DNA of 64,000 nucleotides from positions 164,388 to 228,387 of the forward strand of contig NZ_JABYQT010000006.1 of the NCBI RefSeq assembly GCF_020075495.1, written 5' to 3'. The translations under genes and the position numbers were made by a program. The stretch is from Vreelandella aquamarina. Lineage in GTDB: Bacteria; Pseudomonadota; Gammaproteobacteria; Pseudomonadales; Halomonadaceae. Every line of letters begins with the position of its first letter. Positions within the stretch are counted from its first letter, which is position 1. This document shows positions 63,897-64,000 of this stretch, in pieces. The notes beneath the pieces are model-generated. The model made no database searches. It was not told the DNA's origin and saw nothing but the letters and a program-made list of their open reading frames with translations.

Positions 63897-64000
63897 ATGT
63901 CCCGGCCGCTCATTGGAATCACCACCTCGGATTATAAAAGCCAACTCGCCTGGTGGTTTGACTGGTTTGCCGTATGGCGCCACGGCGGCAAGCCGCTGCG
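63897..64000 (+). CDS. Class I glutamine amidotransferase-like protein (partial)
   Basis: Cut by the window end after 34 complete codons. The start SRPLIGITTSDYKSQLAWWF is typical of peptidase C26 / GATase1-like proteins paired with amidoligases. AAGGGA lies 13 bases before the ATG, a weak ribosome site. It is 69 bases after the amidoligase and almost certainly its partner, either supplying ammonia or hydrolysing gamma-glutamyl bonds. Confidence 0.75.
   Translation, partial: MSRPLIGITTSDYKSQLAWWFDWFAVWRHGGKPL

Overview
The window looks like the chromosome of a Halomonas-like gammaproteobacterium (Halomonadaceae). The grounds are a GC-rich gammaproteobacterial backbone, Halomonas-type proteins and gene arrangements (opgGH, modABC with a short modE, a complete cyoABCDE operon, ackA-pta, a full deo nucleoside-salvage operon), and no rRNA or tRNA genes. 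The genus is an inference from protein resemblance, not a proof.

Region 1 (0-5.2 kb): osmoregulated periplasmic glucan genes opgG-opgH, translationally coupled to an FkbM-type methyltransferase, then a creatininase-family amidohydrolase. Region 2 (4.4-12.6 kb): an unusual set of genes borrowed from riboflavin and pterin chemistry. It holds a GTP cyclohydrolase II with a degenerate RibB-like N-terminus, a stand-alone RibD reductase domain, a 6-pyruvoyl-tetrahydropterin-synthase relative that has lost its catalytic Cys and a zinc His, a glycosyltransferase-methyltransferase fusion, a YbhN-like membrane protein, a BchC-like dehydrogenase and a CDP-alcohol phosphatidyltransferase. Together these look like an uncharacterised pathway to a modified pteridine or pyrimidine, perhaps glycosylated or lipid-linked. 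Region 3 (12.7-24.1 kb): molybdate uptake (modE, modABC), manganese export (mntP), a C39-like/GNAT fusion, DUF2268 and DUF6985-like proteins, katG, an exported hydrolase, VF530 and TspO.

Region 4 (24.1-33.5 kb) is accessory. It starts with a decayed IS3-family element with intact ends, followed by AT-rich genes (NADAR, a membrane protein), a second TspO copy nearly identical to the first in its 5' half, and an SDR. The core of the region reads as a relict integron. A truncated IntI-like integrase (with a LexA-like box) lies to the right of a DUF262-HEPN gene pair transcribed away from it. That pair is bounded by an attI-like core and an attC-like palindrome. Next comes a yefM-yoeB toxin-antitoxin unit bounded by a second attC-like palindrome. 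To the right of the integrase stub, a TPP riboswitch controls tenA and a 39-codon stub of thiC.

Region 5 (33.5-47.9 kb): a large lipoprotein, CsbD, a DUF2955/HlyD efflux pair, a small outer-membrane barrel, an EamA exporter, ackA-pta (acetate overflow) and cytochrome bo3 oxidase cyoABCDE. Region 6 (48.1-57.3 kb): deoR is divergent from a Tsx-like channel, nupC, deoC, deoA, deoB, deoD and cdd. Together these take up and break down nucleosides, with two good DeoR-type operators between them. A class V aminotransferase follows. Region 7 (57.4-64.0 kb): an uncharacterised membrane protein is divergent from a J-domain protein and a J-like membrane protein lacking HPD. Then come a large MscS channel and an amidoligase, followed by the start of its class I glutamine-amidotransferase partner, cut by the window edge.
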